Source: Crocodylus rhombifer (lineage: Eukaryota > Chordata > Crocodylia > Crocodylidae). Taken from it: a DNA stretch of 64,000 nt. A program made the position numbers and the translations under genes. The notes beneath the pieces were generated by a model, which was not told the origin of the DNA, did not search any database, and saw nothing but the letters and a program-made list of their open reading frames with translations. Positions 47,314 to 58,745 of the stretch are shown piece after piece (the first letter of the stretch is position 1; each line of letters opens with the position of its first letter). The DNA lies in contig JAVSML010024447.1 in NCBI GenBank assembly GCA_038503035.1, positions 744,001 through 808,000 on the forward strand. Direction: 5' to 3'.

Positions 47314-48112
47314 GTTAGTAATAATAGTTCACTATTCTGCAAAAGTGTTTCATAAAAATTGCAAAACTTCAGAGAACAAGTGAACTAAACATAACATTTC
47401 TTAATCTTATTAAAAACAAAATAATATTGCAGCTTGTATACTTTTCTATCTGGAAGAAATACTAAAGCTCTGAGAAGCTAAGTTGAAAAGTTTTTACCTT
47501 CTAGACTGTATAAAAATTTACTAATCTAGTTCTTTACAAGGATAATTTGATGTTTCCCTTTGAAGAGCCAAAAGCCTAGTCTTCTAAGTATAGGGATCAC
47601 TAGTGCAACACAGATTGCTGGCCTTAATTTTGTCTTCCCCACAATTTGGATTCACTGTCTGTAAATAAATTTGCTGCTCTTGAACTGAAAAGAAGGGAAG
47701 CATATGAAGAGAAGGCAGTTGGCCTAATGGCCAGTTTATCCTTACAGCAGATACTGGGTGGTACTTCTAAATTTCTAGAATAGCTGACAGGGAAAGTGAG
47801 AATTTAGGTTTGCCTTTGTTTCACCAGAAGCAAGAGAGTATCAAAAACAAGTGTTTTAGCCCCGTCTCAGTTGTGAGAGACATTTCCCGTTCTGGTCCTA
47901 ATATGGTACGTCTCCGCCTGAACCACATCTTGTTGCTTTGTGCTTCAGTAAACAGCAATCTGGGAATCCACTTTTGGTGGGATTTGCATTTGTATGTTGT
48001 ACAGCCGTTCAAATGAATGTATTCCAACCTTTGATCAGGAAAACAAATATTTTCTTTTGTGCTTAAACCTGGCAACTTGTTGGACTCATTAATGATAATA
48101 ATAATAGTGGTA

Positions 48113-49540
48113 TTTCATAGATTTCATAGACATCAGGGTTGGAAGGGACCTCAGGAGATCATCGAGTCCAGCCCCCTGCCCATAGGGCAGGAAGTCAGCT
48201 GGGGTCATAGGAGCCCAGCAACATAAGCATCCAATTTACTCTTGAAGGTGTTCAGTGTAGGTGCTTGAACCACCTCCGCTGGCAGACTGTTCCAGACCTT
48301 GGGGGCTCGGACAGTAAAGAAATTCTTCCTTATGTCCAGCCTGAAACGGTCTTGCAGGAGTTTGTGACTGTTTGACCTAGTCATCCCTTGGGGTGCTCTG
48401 GTGAACAAACGTTCCCCCAGATCCCGGTGGTTACCCTTGATAAACTTATAGGTGGCCATCAGATCACCCCTGAGCCTACGCTTTTCCAGGCTAAGGAGTC
48501 CCATGTCTCTCAGTCTATCATCATAAGATCTGTTTTCCTGACCTCTGATCATGCGCGTGGCTCTCCTCTGGACTCTCAAGCTTCTCCACATCCTTTTTGA
48601 ATTGTGGAGCCCAAAACTGGATGCAGTACTCCAGCTGCGGCCTCACCAAGGCCGAGTACAAGGGGAGAATGACGTCCCGGGATTTGCTTGAGAAGCATCT
48701 ATGGATTCAAGCCAGCGTTTTGGTCGCTTTATTAGCCGCAGTATCGCATTGCAGGCTCATGTTCATCTTGTGGTCAATGATGACCCCCAAGTCTCTTTCT
48801 TCTGTAGTGCTATCCAACGTAGCACTGCCGAGCCTATAAGGATGCTGCAGGTTTTTCCTCCCAAGGTGGAGAACATTGCATTTTTCGGTGTTAAACACCA
48901 TGAGGTTCTCATCTGCCCATTTGCTGAGCTTGTCCAGGTCAGCTTGGATCGCCCGCCTATCTTCTGGCGTGGATGCTTTGCCCCAAAGTTTGGTGTCATC
49001 GGCGAACTTGGCCAGTCCACTCCTGACTCCAATGTCCACATCATTAATGAAGATGTTGAACAGTATGGGTCCCAGGGCAGAGCCTTGAGGGACCCCGCTG
49101 GTCACAGGGCACCACGATGAGTGACTGCCATCAATTATAAACCTCTGGGTCCGACCACGGAGCCAATTTCCCAGCCAGCGGATCGTGGTGGAGCCAAGGC
49201 CGCAACCGGCCAGTTTGGCCAAGAGGTGATCATGGGATACCAGATCAAAAGCTTTTCTGAAGTCAGGATATATGACAGCAATCTCTTCTCCCTCGTCCAG
49301 ATGATAGGTCACCCGGTCATAGAAGGAAATGAGATTGGTCAAACAAGACCGACCCGCAACAAACCCATGCTGGCTATCCCTTAGGATGTTAGCCTGGGCC
49401 AGTCCCTCAAGGATGGCCTCCTTAATAAACTTTTCTAAGATCTTCCCCAGGATAGAAGTCAGGCTAATGGGCCTGTAGTTAGCCGGATCCACTGTCCTCC
49501 CTTTCTTGGAGATCGGTACCACATTGGCCTTCTTCCAGTC
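48113..49540 (-). mobile_element. CR1 LINE, 5'-truncated, comparatively young
   Basis: A 281-residue open frame (49552-48707) carries the reverse-transcriptase core: NYRPISLTSILGKILEKF, SGVPQGSALGP and FADDTKLWG with catalytic aspartates present. It is interrupted by a stop (a conserved Trp changed to TGA near 48708), and a 2-bp loss near 48575 shifts the frame before the C-terminal part (48591-48205). The endonuclease half is absent; the truncation point is near 49540. The 3' end has the typical short CR1 terminal repeat (TCTATGAAAT) at about 48113-48130. Confidence 0.95.
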
Positions 49541-49699
49541 GAGGGTATTCATATTTATAATTCTATAAATGCTAGAAAATCCAAGATGAAAATCTTTACA
49601 GACAAATTGCTTTAATATTGATGTTTCACTAATACTCCTTGTTTGTATCTTCCTTTTTTTTTAATTACCCAATGTGAGTTTTGTGCACAGAGCTAATTT

Positions 49700-50390
49700 A
49701 CCTACAGTATTTACTTGAATATAAGGTGAGGGTTTTCTTCCCCCCCATTCAGCATGGGGGAAAAAATTGAGAACAGGCCAGTCAAGCAGCTGCTGTGGCT
49801 CTGGGGGCAGCCCAGGATGGCTCATGTGGCAGGTAGTGGGGGTGTTGCAGAGCATGGAAAAGGGACATGTGGTATGGGGGGAGCACAGGGGAAAGGGTGG
49901 AGGGGGGTGGTGTGGGGGAAAGGATGCACTAAGTGAGGGGGCGCAGGGAAAGGAACATATAGAGCAAGGGGAGCACAGTCTTTCCCCTGTGCTCCCCCCT
50001 GCATTGTACACCCCCCTGACATCCCAGCCGCTTGCTCTCTGTGTCGTTTCATCTGTGCTCCCTCCACACTGTGTGACCCTTTCCCATGTTTCCTCAACAC
50101 CGTGTGTCCTTCCTCCTGAATCAGGAGGTGTGTGCAGTGTGGGAGGAACCTGGGGAAGGTGTAGGGAGAGGGCACACAGTGTAGCTGGGAGTGCAGGTTT
50201 AAGGGTGTGTGCTGCTGGGGGACTCGCAGAGCAAGAGGAGCATGGGAAATGTGGGGAAAGGGATGCCTAGGGCACAAGTGGAACACGGAGTAAGAGGAGT
50301 GCAGGGGGAGCACAGGGAAAGGGATATGCAGAGCAGAAGGTGTCGGGAAGGGACATACAGAGTGGTGGGGGAGCTGCTGGTAATCATTTA
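49700..50390. repeat. GC-rich minisatellite-like block with inverted segments
   Basis: The unit AGGGAAAGGGATATGCAGAG / GCAAGAGGAGCACAGGG recurs in the G-rich arms (49860-49975 and 50200-50380). A C-rich inverted middle part lies at 49976-50110 (TCTTTCCCCTGTGCTCCCCC). The left edge is CAGTATTTACTTGAATATAA. Confidence 0.65.
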
Positions 50391-50716
50391 TTCTTTTTAC
50401 TGTCTCTTAGATAAGTTTGAACAGTACCCAGGGCTCTGGACTCGTTACCCTGACTGGGGACTCTGGCTGCTACTGAATACAACTCTTAAATTAAAAGTAG
50501 ACCATGTGTTACCCTTCCTTACTAAACCAGCTGAATAACTTGAGTGTAGTGATAAGTCTCTCAAATATTTAATTGAAAAGGTAACATGGGGTGACATTGG
50601 GGATAAATATTCAGTTAAGACTTGAATTTTGTTTATACTGAACAGTTGATTTGAACAGCTTGGAGCGTTGCAGAGATGGCCTGTACATATGCTGAACATT
50701 TAACTGTGTTTTTCAG

Positions 50717-50796
50717 TTTGTAGTGATGTTGATCGTTGGCCCCCACCAATTCCAGGGAAAATACTTCAATTGCCTATTATGGGCATTATAATGAAG
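50717..50796 (+). CDS. DENND6A: DENND6A coding exon 7
   Basis: This 80-nt exon encodes [20 protein letters not shown] and then IMGIIMK (residues 185-211). The acceptor is TTTTTCAG at 50716 and the donor GTAAAT at 50797, phase 0. A CR1 and a GC-rich block sit in the intron before it and leave the splice sites untouched. Confidence 0.95.
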
Positions 50797-51559
50797 GTAA
50801 ATGTGTTAATTTTCAGCTTGGATTTAGTTGCATTTACTGTATATATTCAGTGTGTTCTGTATTGTTTATGCTTAGGAAAAGATATAGATGTGCCTTCAGC
50901 TCTTGATTAAGTTTGGGAGGATCCAGATAAAATATTTTGGGTTCTTTGGAAGCAAGAACATAAGTAGGTAGATGCATCTATGTTATCACTACATTTTCAT
51001 AAACAAATATAATTCTAGTCTGCTATTGTTCTAGAATATACTTTCCAAGAGATTTTCATACTGATTGTTGTTAACGAGTCAAAATGGGTGTTAGCAAAAT
51101 CTTTGCAATATTTACTACCAAACTCTACTACATAAATGGAACTCCAATGTATGCTTAAAAGAAAATATGCCCTATCCCAGAAGTTTTACATTAATAATAT
51201 CAAATAGCCTCCCAATCAGTGTGTGCTTTGATAGTCTCAGAAGTTAGAAAGTTTCAAAACTGCATCTATTGTCAATCTTAAACACAGTTAACTATTTCTG
51301 AGGAAAGCTATAGAAGAAGCTATAGCTAATGCACACTAGTCCGGGAAAACTGCAGTGAGCAGATGCTCAATTAGAACAGAGGGCAGCTGGGTGCCAACAT
51401 TCCTTTGTAGGTTTGAAAGGATTCCGTGCAGCACAGTTAGAAATACGGATGATTTTCAATTTCATGTTTAAAGGCATGTGCGTTTCCAAAGAAAAGGCTC
51501 TCTGAGGTAATTGTAGAGAATCAACTGTCACTAATAAACCAGTGATTTCTACCTGGCAG

Positions 51560-51617
51560 GTGTCAGACTGGTCCTTTTAAAAGGACAGGAAGGACCCCAA
51601 AAGGACAGTTCAGACAC
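51560..51617. repeat. 58-bp hairpin
   Basis: GTGTCAGACTGGTCCTTTT pairs with AAAAGGACAGTTCAGACAC (15 of 19). The left arm is followed by AAAAGGA, allowing an alternative inner pairing. It lies in DENND6A intron 7. Confidence 0.6.
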
Positions 51618-52270
51618 ATGAATGCAGAGTGCTGTTTTATAATGGCCTTGTTATTTTTGCCTCTTACATACAAGTGGTAATCAATATCAGGGCTGTTTTT
51701 CCATTATTGTTAGACAATTACAGCTTAATTTTAGACTGTACTCTTGATCCTCCGTTCCATAGGCTCTGCAATGCATGTGTGCCTTCAGGCAACCTAATAA
51801 CAGTCACAGATTATGAGGGCAGGAGCTACATTACAATTTTTCAATTTGGCTTGGTCGCAACCAGTACTTGCCAAGAAGTCTGGGGTTTGGGGGAAAATTT
51901 TCTAATGGCAATTTTCAGTTTAAAGTGAAAACCATAAACCTTTCTGTCCTCTCCTCAGTTCCTTCTGGACAGCAAAATCTGCGGTATTTTAGAGATTTCT
52001 TATTTTTGCTTTGTCTTTTTTAAAAGTGACTAGATGAATTATTTGCTAGGAGGTTGTTTTTTTCAGTAAGAATAAAAGTGACCCTGAAAAATTCTTAGCT
52101 ATAACATTGCTGGGGGTGGAGAGGGAGTTATGCATGCAGGTGCTAGAAAACAATATAGGCACCACATGAGTGACCTTTTTGAACATTGCATCCTGTCTCA
52201 TAGGTGATGTTTTAAGCTTAGGTTGAGTTGGCTATAAGGGAAATTAATTCCTAACTTTTTAATTTCAAAG

Positions 52271-52333
52271 GTGCGGATTCCAACGTGTCACGACAAGCCT
52301 GGAACAACTCAAATAGTACAGTTCACCCAACAG
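52271..52333 (+). CDS. DENND6A: DENND6A coding exon 8
   Basis: This 63-nt exon encodes residues 212-232 ([20 protein letters not shown] then Q). The acceptor is TTTCAAAG at 52270 and the donor GTAGCG at 52334, phase 0. The length and sequence match the vertebrate exon; the change to FTQQ is conservative. Confidence 0.95.
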
Positions 52334-55300
52334 GTAGCGCTCAGATATTGTTACGGTTCAGAACAATGAGAGAGTTTGTATCTTTGGTTTAAGTGACCCT
52401 CTCAGTTGTGTAATCTACTGTGTTCTGAAGGATGAATTATTCAACATCAGTTTTCTTGGTTGGCTTTTCAAGATAAGTGAAGGTGGCCTGTTGTGGCCTT
52501 ACCTGTACAAATTTTAACAAGCTTGGTAATAAATCCATGTCCATTTTAAGTTGTTTATTTTTGATTTCTAAATAGGATGAGACAGTAACAGATATGTTAT
52601 AGTTTCATAGTTTCTAGGGTCGGAAGGGACCTGAGCAGATCATCTAGTCCGACCCCCTGCCATAGCAGGAAAGAGTACTGGGGTCAAATGACCCCAGCAA
52701 GATGTTCATCTAGCCTCCTCTTAAAGACCCCCAGGGTAGGAGCCTGCACCACTTCTCTTGACAGCTGGTTCCAGACCCTAGCCACCCTGACTGTGAAGTA
52801 GCGCCTCCTGATACCTAACCTAAACCTACCCTCTGCCAGCTTGTGACTGTTATTCCTGGTCACTCCTGGCGGTGCTCAGGGGAACAGTGACTCCCCCAAT
52901 GCCTGCTGATCCCCCCCTGACTAGTTTATAACAGGCCACAAGATCCCCCCTCAGCCTTCTCTTTTGGAGGCTGAACAGGTTCAGGTCCTGTAGCCTCTCC
53001 TCATAGGGCCCGCCCTGTTGTCCCCTGATCATATGAGTGGCCCTCCTCTGGACCCTCTCCATGCTGTCGACATCCCTCTTGAAGTGTGGTGCCCAGAACT
53101 GGGCACAATACTCCAGCTGTGGCCTAACCAGTGCCGCATAGATGGGGAGGATCGCCTCCTTGGACCTGTTCGAGATGCATCTGTGGATGCATGCCAAGGT
53201 GCGGTTGGCCTTCCTTACTGCTTCTCCACACTGCCAGCCCATGTTCATCTTGGAGTCAGTGATGACCCCCAGATCCCTTTCCGCCTCCGTGCTGACAAGA
53301 GGGGAGTTCCCTAACCTGTAGGTATGGTGCCGGTTGTTCCTCCCGAGGTGCATCACCTTGCACTTGTCTGTGTTGAAACCCATCCTATTCTCGTCCGCCC
53401 ACCCTTGTAACCTGTCTAGGTCTGATTGTAGCCTGTTGCATCCTTCCAATGTGCCCACGTCCCCCCACATCTTAGTGTCATCAGCAAATTTGAACAGGGT
53501 GCTTTTTACCCCCTCGTCCAAATCATTGATGAAGATGTTGAACAGTGCGGGCCCGAGGACCGAGCCCTGGGGGACCCCACTGCCCACGTCCTTCCAGGTT
53601 GAGAAGGACCCATCCACTACCACCCTCTGGGTGTGGCCCACCAGCCAGTTGGCGACACATTTGACTGTGTGGGTGTCTACACCACAGCCCCCCAGTTTCT
53701 TAATGAGAACAGGGTGAGAGACAGTGTCAAAAGCCTTCCGGAAGTCCAGGAAGATTATATCCACTGCTACCCCTGCGTCTAGTGATCTGATCGTAAAAGG
53801 CCACCAGGTTGGTCTGACAGGATCTGCCACTGATGAACCCATGTTGGTTGCCCCTAAGCATGCAACCTACTCCTGTACTCTTTGAGGCATCATTATGTTT
53901 CAAGGAAAAGTGGTATTGTAATGAATTTAGTCAGGCCCCAACCTGTTGAAGGTTTTGAAGATCCAACTGCATATATTTACTTGAACATGGAGAACAAACA
54001 TCAACAACCTCCTCTTTACAAGGAGCACCACTGTACTATAGTACGTGTCTCTGCATCCTTGTGTGTCGCATTCTCTGTGCGGTCTGATTTATTTCCCCAT
54101 GCACTGCTCTTTTAAGCAATGTTTTAAGCAGGAGCAGCAAACCTGCTTCTTTCATGTATTATGCTGTGATTTACATGTCATGCTCAAGGTTCCCTCCAAG
54201 CTGCGCATGTGCACTGCCGCACGCAATTAAATACCATGCCGCGCACTAACTTATTAACACCGCACACCCACCCGGAGAGGAGCTGGGCTGCAGCGCTGCA
54301 AGGCAAGGTGGGTGCTGGGGGATGGTGTGGGCTCTGCTGGCACTGCGGAACTGCTCTGCTTCCCAGCCCCAAGGCCATGTGCCTCCTCACTCCCAGAGCA
54401 GGGACGCATGCAGAACTTGACTTCCCCAGATCTCAGATTAAATGCTGCAGGCAGCAGTGGCTTAAGGCAGCCAAGAGCACACCCTGACATTTCACTCCTC
54501 TTCAGACAGCACTCCTAGCAACTGTATTTACAAAGTCCAGTGCATCATGGTAGATTTATTTTGGTTACCTGCATCAGGGAAAAGTGTGGGATAGAGCAGG
54601 ATGGTGCAGAACGTGGGTCTGCATCAGAGGAACAGGAGCAGACGTGAGGAATCATTCCTAACCATAATGTAGTTTCAGGGTATGGTTACACCTGTGTTGG
54701 TCAAAAGACATAGACAGACAAGGTGCTTTCAGTAAATTATGTGACATTTACCCAAAGTGCTTTGTCTAACTATGATATAAGATTACTGCATCATGAATAG
54801 GGAGTCCTCATTACTGGCTCTGAGGAACTGCTCTGCTCTCCCCAGTCTTGTGCTTGGAGGATTATTGCAAAATCCATTGCATGAGGATCCATTATATGAG
54901 GATTGAGTTGACTGGCAGAAAAGCAGCTATATTTGCTGTGATTACTTACTTGGATGTGATATGGGAACATAAAAGCTGCTTGCAGAAGTTTAAAAAGAAA
55001 AAAACCCAAACAAACTAGCCACACTTTACCAGAAGAAGCCACATGTTACTTCAACCTGGCTCTGCAGTGTCTCTGTAAATTGGCTGCTTCAGTGTGGCTC
55101 TTTGATGCATTTCTCAAACACGGAGTCAATCAGCTATTAGATAAAAGCACCAAAAGAGCCCCATTAAAGCACCTGATCTATACAGACCTTGGACAAGCTG
55201 GGTCTAACTAACGCTATGCCTCCCCTGGGCATGTCCTGGGCTTGGTACAGGCGTGCAGCAAGTTTAAAGTTGAGCACCAGGGTTGTTTCTAACATCTGCA

Positions 55301-56374
55301 AGCAGCCAAAGGTTTCTGCAGGAGAGATTGATGACTTACAGACATGTAATGATTTGCAGAACCTGTTGACAGATCTCTCTCTGAAATGGAATTAATGAAG
55401 GGCTTATGTGATTTGTTTCTGATAAATGTTCAATGGACCAAAATGTCAGTGTATTTTTTTTTTCTCCTTTCTAAACATGTTTTCAGTTTCTGTAGTTTTG
55501 ATACTAGAGCAATGGTTTTGTCTAAGTGGTAAAACTAGAGATGATTGTAGAATTAATTTTGTCTTAATTTGTCAAAGAGGAAAAATGGGATTTTTTTTAT
55601 TGCTTTGTTCAGTTAGATATTTTATCTCAGTCTAGGTGTATATGCAATTACAACTTGAAAAATAATGGAGCAAAAGGACTGACAGTTGATCTGATAATTC
55701 AGTCCCCCACAAAATTATCACTTCCATTATACTAATTTAAATCCCTCTCTCTGGGCTTAGGAAAGTTACCTTTTCCTGTGTCCTTTTGCAAGGAATGCTT
55801 GCCGTCATCCTTGTTTTAATTATGGAGCTTTGAGCTTGAGTTCCCTTGAAGTCTTCTTTTTAACTGTGAGGTTTTGATGTATGGAGTACAGTTTCATTAG
55901 CATCTAGTCACTACCTCTGGCCTTTCTCCTGTGCTCCTCCCATACCACATGCCCCTTTTCCATGCTTTCCAACACTCCCACTACCTGACTAAAAATTGCT
56001 ACAAATTGAACAAACCAAAACACCACAAGCTTTGTTTTTAGCCATAAGATGAAAGCAGGTATACTTAGCTGACCTGTTTAGCTATACTTTCAGACAAAAA
56101 AACAAACAAACCTGTGTTGGTTGAAACCTCCTAAATATTTTGCAACCCTTCTGAGCTGAAATACTTTGCAACCCATCTGACTTGCACTAGTTCAAGAAAC
56201 TTGTATTGATGATATACTTCGGTTACCCTTAATACAATTAAGTAACTGTTTTGGAGAGTACAGAGCGCATACTCTATTGGAATAGTGTCTGCAAAACAGG
56301 GAGAGCAGCTGTTTTAATCCATATTCATGCCACCTTGCATTATGTATGCTGAAAGTTAATTTTCTGTCTTTCAG
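52334..56374 (+). other. DENND6A: DENND6A intron 8
   Basis: A CR1 copy occupies 52598-53870. A GC-rich piece at about 54190-54500 looks like a repeat, opening GGTTCCCTCCAAGCTGCGCA, but I cannot assign it. 54780-56370 shows nothing recognisable. Intron 7 (50797-52270) is plain apart from a hairpin at 51560-51617. Confidence 0.7.
52598..53870 (-). mobile_element. CR1 LINE, different subfamily, long RT frame
   Basis: The minus-strand frame 53842-52850 (330 residues) covers the RT palm (DFRKAFDTVSHPVLIKKLGG, SGVPQGSVLGP, FKFADDTKMWG) through to the C-terminal [20 protein letters not shown] region. The first ~20 residues are out of frame with the real upstream sequence, and a frameshift near 52860 precedes the last ~70 residues. 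The 3' end (CATAGTTTCTAGGGTCGGAA on the plus strand) differs from the 48.1-kb copy but matches the fragment at 38425. Confidence 0.95.
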
Positions 56375-56430
56375 ACAGACTCTCAAATTGCTGTTGCTTT
56401 GCCCACTGTTCATGAAGTGGATCTTTTCAG
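56375..56430 (+). CDS. DENND6A: DENND6A coding exon 9
   Basis: This 56-nt exon encodes TDSQIAVALPTVHEVDLF plus two bases (residues 233-251). The acceptor is TCTTTCAG at 56374 and the donor GTAAAA at 56431, phase 2. A second AG four bases downstream (ACAG at 56378) would shift the frame, so the first AG is used. The leading residues TDSQI differ from the usual family sequence, while PTVHEVD is conserved. Confidence 0.92.
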
Positions 56431-56599
56431 GTAAAAATTTCACCTAATTTTTTTCCCCCAGTAGTTCTGAATGCCTACACATCCAGGTACACATCCAATG
56501 GCAGCTTCAGAAAACATGACTTAGAGTTTACTGTTTAAAAGGTGCTACACCTGCTCTGCCTTCTACCTAACTACATTTCCAGTGTAACAAATAGGGATG

Positions 56600-57225
56600 A
56601 GTTCCAGTGACAGCGAGGGAGGGAGTGAGGCTGGGACTAGGGAAGGGGCAGGGGGAGGGGTGCTGCTTCTGGGGCTACACAAGGCAGCAAAGCAGAGGGA
56701 GCAGAGTGGCACTCACCTCAGCCTTGCCTGCAGCAGCCCCAGGAGTGGCCAGTGCCAGCTGCCTGCAGCTGCTGGGCTGCAGTGTGCTCTGCCTGTTCTC
56801 ACTCGCCTCTGCTCCTGGGCTGCACCGTGCCCTGGTGCAGGCAGCTGGCATTAGCTCCTGGGGCCACTGCAGCTGGGGCTGGGGTGAGTGCTGTGCCCTA
56901 CGCTACCTGGGGCTCTGCTTGTCTGCACTCACCCCGGCCTGTGCTGGAGCAGCTGACGCCAGCTACCTGTACCATGGCACAGTGCAGCCCAGGGGCTGCA
57001 GGCAGCTGGCATCGGCCACTCCCAGGGCTGCTGCAGCTGGGGCTGGGGTGAGTGGAGCCCTTTCCCCTTCCCCCACTGAGTTACCTGCATGGGTGGGGGG
57101 TGGCATCTATGCTGATTGCATAAGAGCAAATTTACCTTGCATATAATGAATTGTGGGTCTAAATGTGCTCAACATATAAGAGTGAATTTGCATATAAAGA
57201 ACTCGCATAAATCGAGGGAAACCTG
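56600..57225. repeat. GC-rich tandem block with a transposon-like right end
   Basis: GCAGCTGGGGCTGGGGTGAG occurs twice (about 56868 and 57031) about 160 bp apart, with CAGGCAGCTGGCAT words preceding each, so two tandem units are visible. The right end GCATAAATCGAGGGAAACCT followed by GTA looks like a Tigger-type terminal repeat. Confidence 0.65.
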
Positions 57226-57361
57226 TAATAATCAGCTTGAAAAATGGGAGAAATCTTAATATAATTTGCTGTCATCCTTTTATGGCTAGATATGTAATTT
57301 AACTAAAATTTGTATTGCTTTTGGCAAGTTAAGTATATTGAAAATGTCTACACACACACAC

Positions 57362-57384
57362 TGTCTGTCTCTCTCTCTCTCTCT
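57362..57384 (+). repeat. (CT)n microsatellite in the exon 10 pyrimidine tract
   Basis: A CTGTCTGT and CTCTCTCT run ends about 18 bp before the acceptor of DENND6A exon 10. Confidence 0.95.
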
Positions 57385-57402
57385 CCATCTATCTGTTTTC
57401 AG

Positions 57403-57525
57403 GTGTTTCTGCCCAGTGTTCTTTCATATCCAGATGCTCTGGGAACTTGTGTTGTTAGGGGAACCACTTGTTGTCATGGCACCATCACCTTCTGAGTCTT
57501 CAGAAACTGTTCTGGCTCTTGTGAG
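57403..57525 (+). CDS. DENND6A: DENND6A coding exon 10
   Basis: The exon encodes residues 251-292, including [20 protein letters not shown] and [20 protein letters not shown], the most conserved DENND6 stretch. The acceptor GTTTTCAG at 57402 follows a (CT)n microsatellite that serves as its pyrimidine tract. The donor is GTAACT at 57526, phase 2. Confidence 0.96.
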
Positions 57526-57692
57526 GTAACTGTGACAGCTTCCTTACAGTGATCAAATGATCAGAGGCACATTCAAGTTAAATTGAAGCCAAGAGCAGCA
57601 TTGGATAACCTCTGTTGAAGCTGTACATATTTCATGCTGTTTTGTCTTCCTCCATTGAATACTGTAATGTATGTACACGTACATGTATATAT

Positions 57693-57725
57693 GCATACAT
57701 ACATACATACATAATACTCTTTTTT

Positions 57726-57780
<55 letters not shown>

Positions 57781-57781
57781 C
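57693..57781 (+). repeat. Compound microsatellite (CATA)n, T-run, (TA)n, (TG)n
   Basis: CATA repeats about 57693-57713 are followed by a T-run, about 16 TA units (57731-57762) and about 9 TG units. The block ends 37 bp before DENND6A exon 11. Confidence 0.97.
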
Positions 57782-57817
57782 ATACTACAGTTATTTTTCT
57801 CTTGTTCTGTTCCACAG

Positions 57818-57913
57818 TTGTATTTCACCTTTGAAATACTGCAGTGATTTTAGGCCGTACTTCACAATACATGACAGTGAATTCAAAGAATATACAACAC
57901 GTACACAAGCCCC
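57818..57913 (+). CDS. DENND6A: DENND6A coding exon 11
   Basis: The exon encodes [20 protein letters not shown] and [12 protein letters not shown] (residues 292-324). [12 protein letters not shown] is a cDENN core motif. The acceptor is TTCCACAG at 57817 and the donor GTAAGT at 57914, phase 2. An AT/TG microsatellite ends only about 37 bp upstream of the exon. Confidence 0.96.
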
Positions 57914-58207
57914 GTAAGTATACTTAAACTACTGTTGTAAAACTATCATGTGCAAGTCATGATTTTGTATAAAGCTGACAGTGTAAACTAACTTTTCAAG
58001 ACTGGAAGGAAACCTATTTCTTGTTTTGACACTAAGCTATAGCTGAGTATTTTAACTGGAGTAATTCTTACTACTAAAGATTAAATAAAGGTAAAGCCTT
58101 TTGTCGTAATCTTGTAATCCTCTCATATTTGGAACAATACTTGAAGTCGACAGGACTTCTGTATTCAAGATTGGTAAAAGGTTTGAACTCTCACTTAAAC
58201 CTTTGAG

Positions 58208-58745
58208 CCAACAGTGTGCCCTTATTGTTAGTAGGAGTGTTGCCAGAAGGGCAAGGAAGATGATTCTTCCCCTGTATTCAGCACTGGTGAGGCCACATCT
58301 GGAATACTGTGTTCTGTAGGCCCTCCGCTACAGAAAGGTTATGGACAAATTGGAGAGAGTCCAGCAGAAGACAACAAAAATGCTGAGGGGGCTAAGGGAA
58401 ATTTGAGATTGGATTTAATAGCAGCCTTCAACTGCCTGAAGTGGGGTTTGAAAGAGGATGAAGCTAGACTGTTTTCGGTGGTGACAGATAACAGAACAAG
58501 AAGCAACAGTCTCGAGTTGCAGCAAGGGAGGTTTAGGTTAGATATTAGGAAGAATTTTCTCACTAAGGGTGTAGTAAAACACTAGAACACGTTACCTAGA
58601 GAATCTCCATCACTGGGGGGGTTTTAAGACCCAGCTAGACAAAGCTTTGGCTGGGATGATCTTGTTGGGGATGGTCCTGCTTTGAGCAGGGGGTTGGACT
58701 AGATGACCTCCTGAGGTCCCTTCTAACCCTCACTTTCTATGATTC
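58208..58745 (+). mobile_element. CR1 LINE 3' part
   Basis: This plus-strand copy runs from the [16 protein letters not shown] region (GGTGAGGCCACATCTGGAAT) to the typical CR1 end (GACCTCCTGAGGTCCCTTCT, then TTTCTATGATTCT). It belongs to the same subfamily as the 61.6-kb copy but lies in the opposite orientation. Confidence 0.9.

Noticed and set aside
48701..49120. Plus-strand frames antisense to the CR1 reverse transcriptase (also at 53334-53717 and 19103-19426)
   Set aside because: They are mirror frames of CR1 ORF2, and the meaningful peptides are on the minus strand.
52850..53842. Long reverse-transcriptase frame as a possible host (domesticated) gene
   Set aside because: Frameshifts at both ends, no splice signals of its own, and standard CR1 3' wording show it is an ordinary CR1 copy inside an intron.
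54670..54770. Possible further Penelope-type tail (CACCTGTGTTGGTCAAAAGA)
   Set aside because: Only a short resemblance; the diagnostic ATTGGACCAA and CTTCGGG words are missing.
56607..57146. A 179-residue plus-strand frame near DENND6A exon 9
   Set aside because: It consists of translated tandem GC-rich repeat units and has no relation to DENND6A exons.
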